DNA of 6,677 nucleotides from Actinomycetota bacterium. GTDB lineage: Bacteria; Actinomycetota; Humimicrobiia; Humimicrobiales; Humimicrobiaceae. Every line of letters starts with the position of its first letter. Positions within the stretch are counted from its first letter, which is position 1. Below are positions 5,978-6,677 of the stretch, piece by piece. The DNA is taken from NCBI GenBank assembly GCA_003486795.1, contig DNFX01000282.1, forward strand, positions 1-6,677, in the 5' to 3' direction. A model generated the notes under the pieces. It was not told the DNA's origin, made no database searches, and saw nothing but the letters and a program-made list of their open reading frames with translations. The position numbers and the translations under genes are program-made.

Positions 5978-5991
5978 TTTCAGAACTGAAA
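5978..5991 (+). promoter_or_regulatory. Inverted repeat abutting the plsY start codon
   Basis: TTTCAG-AA-CTGAAA is a 6-bp perfect inverted repeat with a 2-base centre, ending at the base before the plsY ATG. It occupies the place where a ribosome binding site would be, and no purine-rich Shine-Dalgarno sequence is seen. It may be an operator or may limit translation. The same hexamers form the palindrome at 5868-5881. Confidence 0.35.
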
Positions 5992-6645
5992 ATGACACTG
6001 ATGATTTTCTATAAAATTTTATTTGTTATTTTTTCCTACCTGGTAGGGTCATTTCCGACTGCTTATATTATATATAAATTACGAAAAGGCGATGATATAA
6101 GGAATTACGGAAGCGGAAATGTCGGAGGGACAAATGTTCTCAGGACTGCAGGAGCAGGCCTTGGTACTGCAACAATAATAGTCGATATAATAAAAGGATT
6201 TATTCCTGTTATTGTAATATACTTTGTTTTTCCGGCAAGCTATATTTTATACATAATATCAACGGTTGCAGTTTTAATTGGTCATGTATTCCCAATATTT
6301 CTGAAGTTTAAGGGAGGAAAGGGAGTCTCCACTACAGGGGGGCTCATTATTGCCACATGTATCCTGCCGTTTTCCGGGGTAAGCTTGTGGCTCAGGATTT
6401 TGCCAGCAATAGTAATTGTTCTTACAGTATTGCTGGTTTTTTTTATTACAAGAATTATGTCTCTGGGCTCTTTGTTGGCAGCATTCATCCTGCCTATAAT
6501 GTTTTTTGCCTGCAGATATGACACTTATATAATAATTGCCACTATTTTATGGGCTTTGATTGTAATAATTGCACATAAAGGCAATATCAAAAGGCTTATA
6601 AAAGGTGAAGAAAAGAAAATTTTGAGGAAAAGAAAAGAGGTTTAA
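5992..6645 (+). CDS. plsY: Acyl-phosphate glycerol-3-phosphate acyltransferase PlsY
   Basis: PlsY transfers an acyl group from acyl-phosphate to the 1-position of glycerol 3-phosphate, the first membrane step of bacterial phospholipid synthesis. The 217-residue protein is of usual length and strongly hydrophobic, with about seven candidate membrane segments near residues 4-29, 57-80, 82-98, 115-130, 135-153, 158-174 and 178-195. The family's three cytoplasmic motifs are present: GSGNVGGTNVLR (40-51), GHVFPIFLKFKGGKGVST (97-114) and HKGNIKRLIKGEE (195-207), along with GSFPTAY at 19-25. The basic tail (KKILRKRKEV) is cytoplasmic. The ATG lacks a clear Shine-Dalgarno site; Met4 at 6001 is an alternative start with no better one. 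Its partner PlsX is not in the window. The next ATG follows the stop directly. Confidence 0.96.
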   Translation: MTLMIFYKILFVIFSYLVGSFPTAYIIYKLRKGDDIRNYGSGNVGGTNVLRTAGAGLGTATIIVDIIKGFIPVIVIYFVFPASYILYIISTVAVLIGHVFPIFLKFKGGKGVSTTGGLIIATCILPFSGVSLWLRILPAIVIVLTVLLVFFITRIMSLGSLLAAFILPIMFFACRYDTYIIIATILWALIVIIAHKGNIKRLIKGEEKKILRKRKEV

Positions 6646-6677
6646 ATGGAAGTTGAGATTGGAAAGGGCAAGACCGG
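6646..6677 (+). CDS. Start of a further gene, possibly GuaB3-like IMP dehydrogenase-related protein
   Basis: An ATG at 6646 follows the plsY stop with no gap and runs open to the window edge, encoding only MEVEIGKGKT and a partial codon. AAGAGG lies five bases upstream, inside the plsY end, so translational coupling is likely. The VEIGxGKT-like beginning resembles the N-terminus of GuaB3-family IMP dehydrogenase-related proteins as I remember them. With ten residues this is only a suggestion; the existence of the gene is better supported than its identity. Confidence 0.5.
   Translation, partial: MEVEIGKGKT

Overview
The window looks like chromosomal DNA from an AT-rich, probably anaerobic bacterium. 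A bacterial identity rests on PlsY, Shine-Dalgarno sites before most genes, TTG start usage and a tRNA with an encoded CCA end. The sulfur genes (an Isc-type desulfurase homologue, IscU, TusA-like and DsrE-like proteins) suit a sulfide-rich anoxic habitat. The phylum cannot be fixed from the sequence. The last 32 bases may begin a GuaB3-like gene, a family best known from Actinomycetota and Cyanobacteria, which is only a weak hint.

Layout. At 3-326 (+) lies the 3' part of an unrecognised reading frame that enters from outside the window. A tRNA-Gln(CUG) gene follows at 353-426 (-), with its own promoter candidate and, next to that, a long hairpin at 513-573. From 3145 down to 682 (-) runs a sulfur/iron-sulfur cluster: an IscS/NifS homologue, an IscU scaffold, a zinc-ribbon-plus-TusA protein and a DsrE-family protein. 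The last three form a tight operon whose likely terminator is the hairpin. A divergent AT-rich control region (3146-3367) separates this cluster from a plus-strand series: two unrecognised proteins (the second strongly coiled-coil), a Cof-type HAD hydrolase, then after a 175-base spacer with two palindromes, plsY and the start of a further gene.

The main discovery is in the IscS homologue. It is full length and keeps the mobile-loop cysteine and most of the fold signatures. It lacks the PLP-binding lysine (Gln211) and the neighbouring histidine (Gln210), the PLP-contacting glutamine (Ala188) and the substrate-binding arginine (Leu360). The IscU beside it keeps all its cluster ligands. This suggests an iron-sulfur assembly system in which the IscS-like protein is a structural or ligand-donating partner rather than a cysteine desulfurase, with sulfur coming from sulfide or through the TusA/DsrE relay proteins encoded in the same operon. 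A comparable lysine-less IscS is known from Archaeoglobus fulgidus. The operon-level sulfur relay is my inference.
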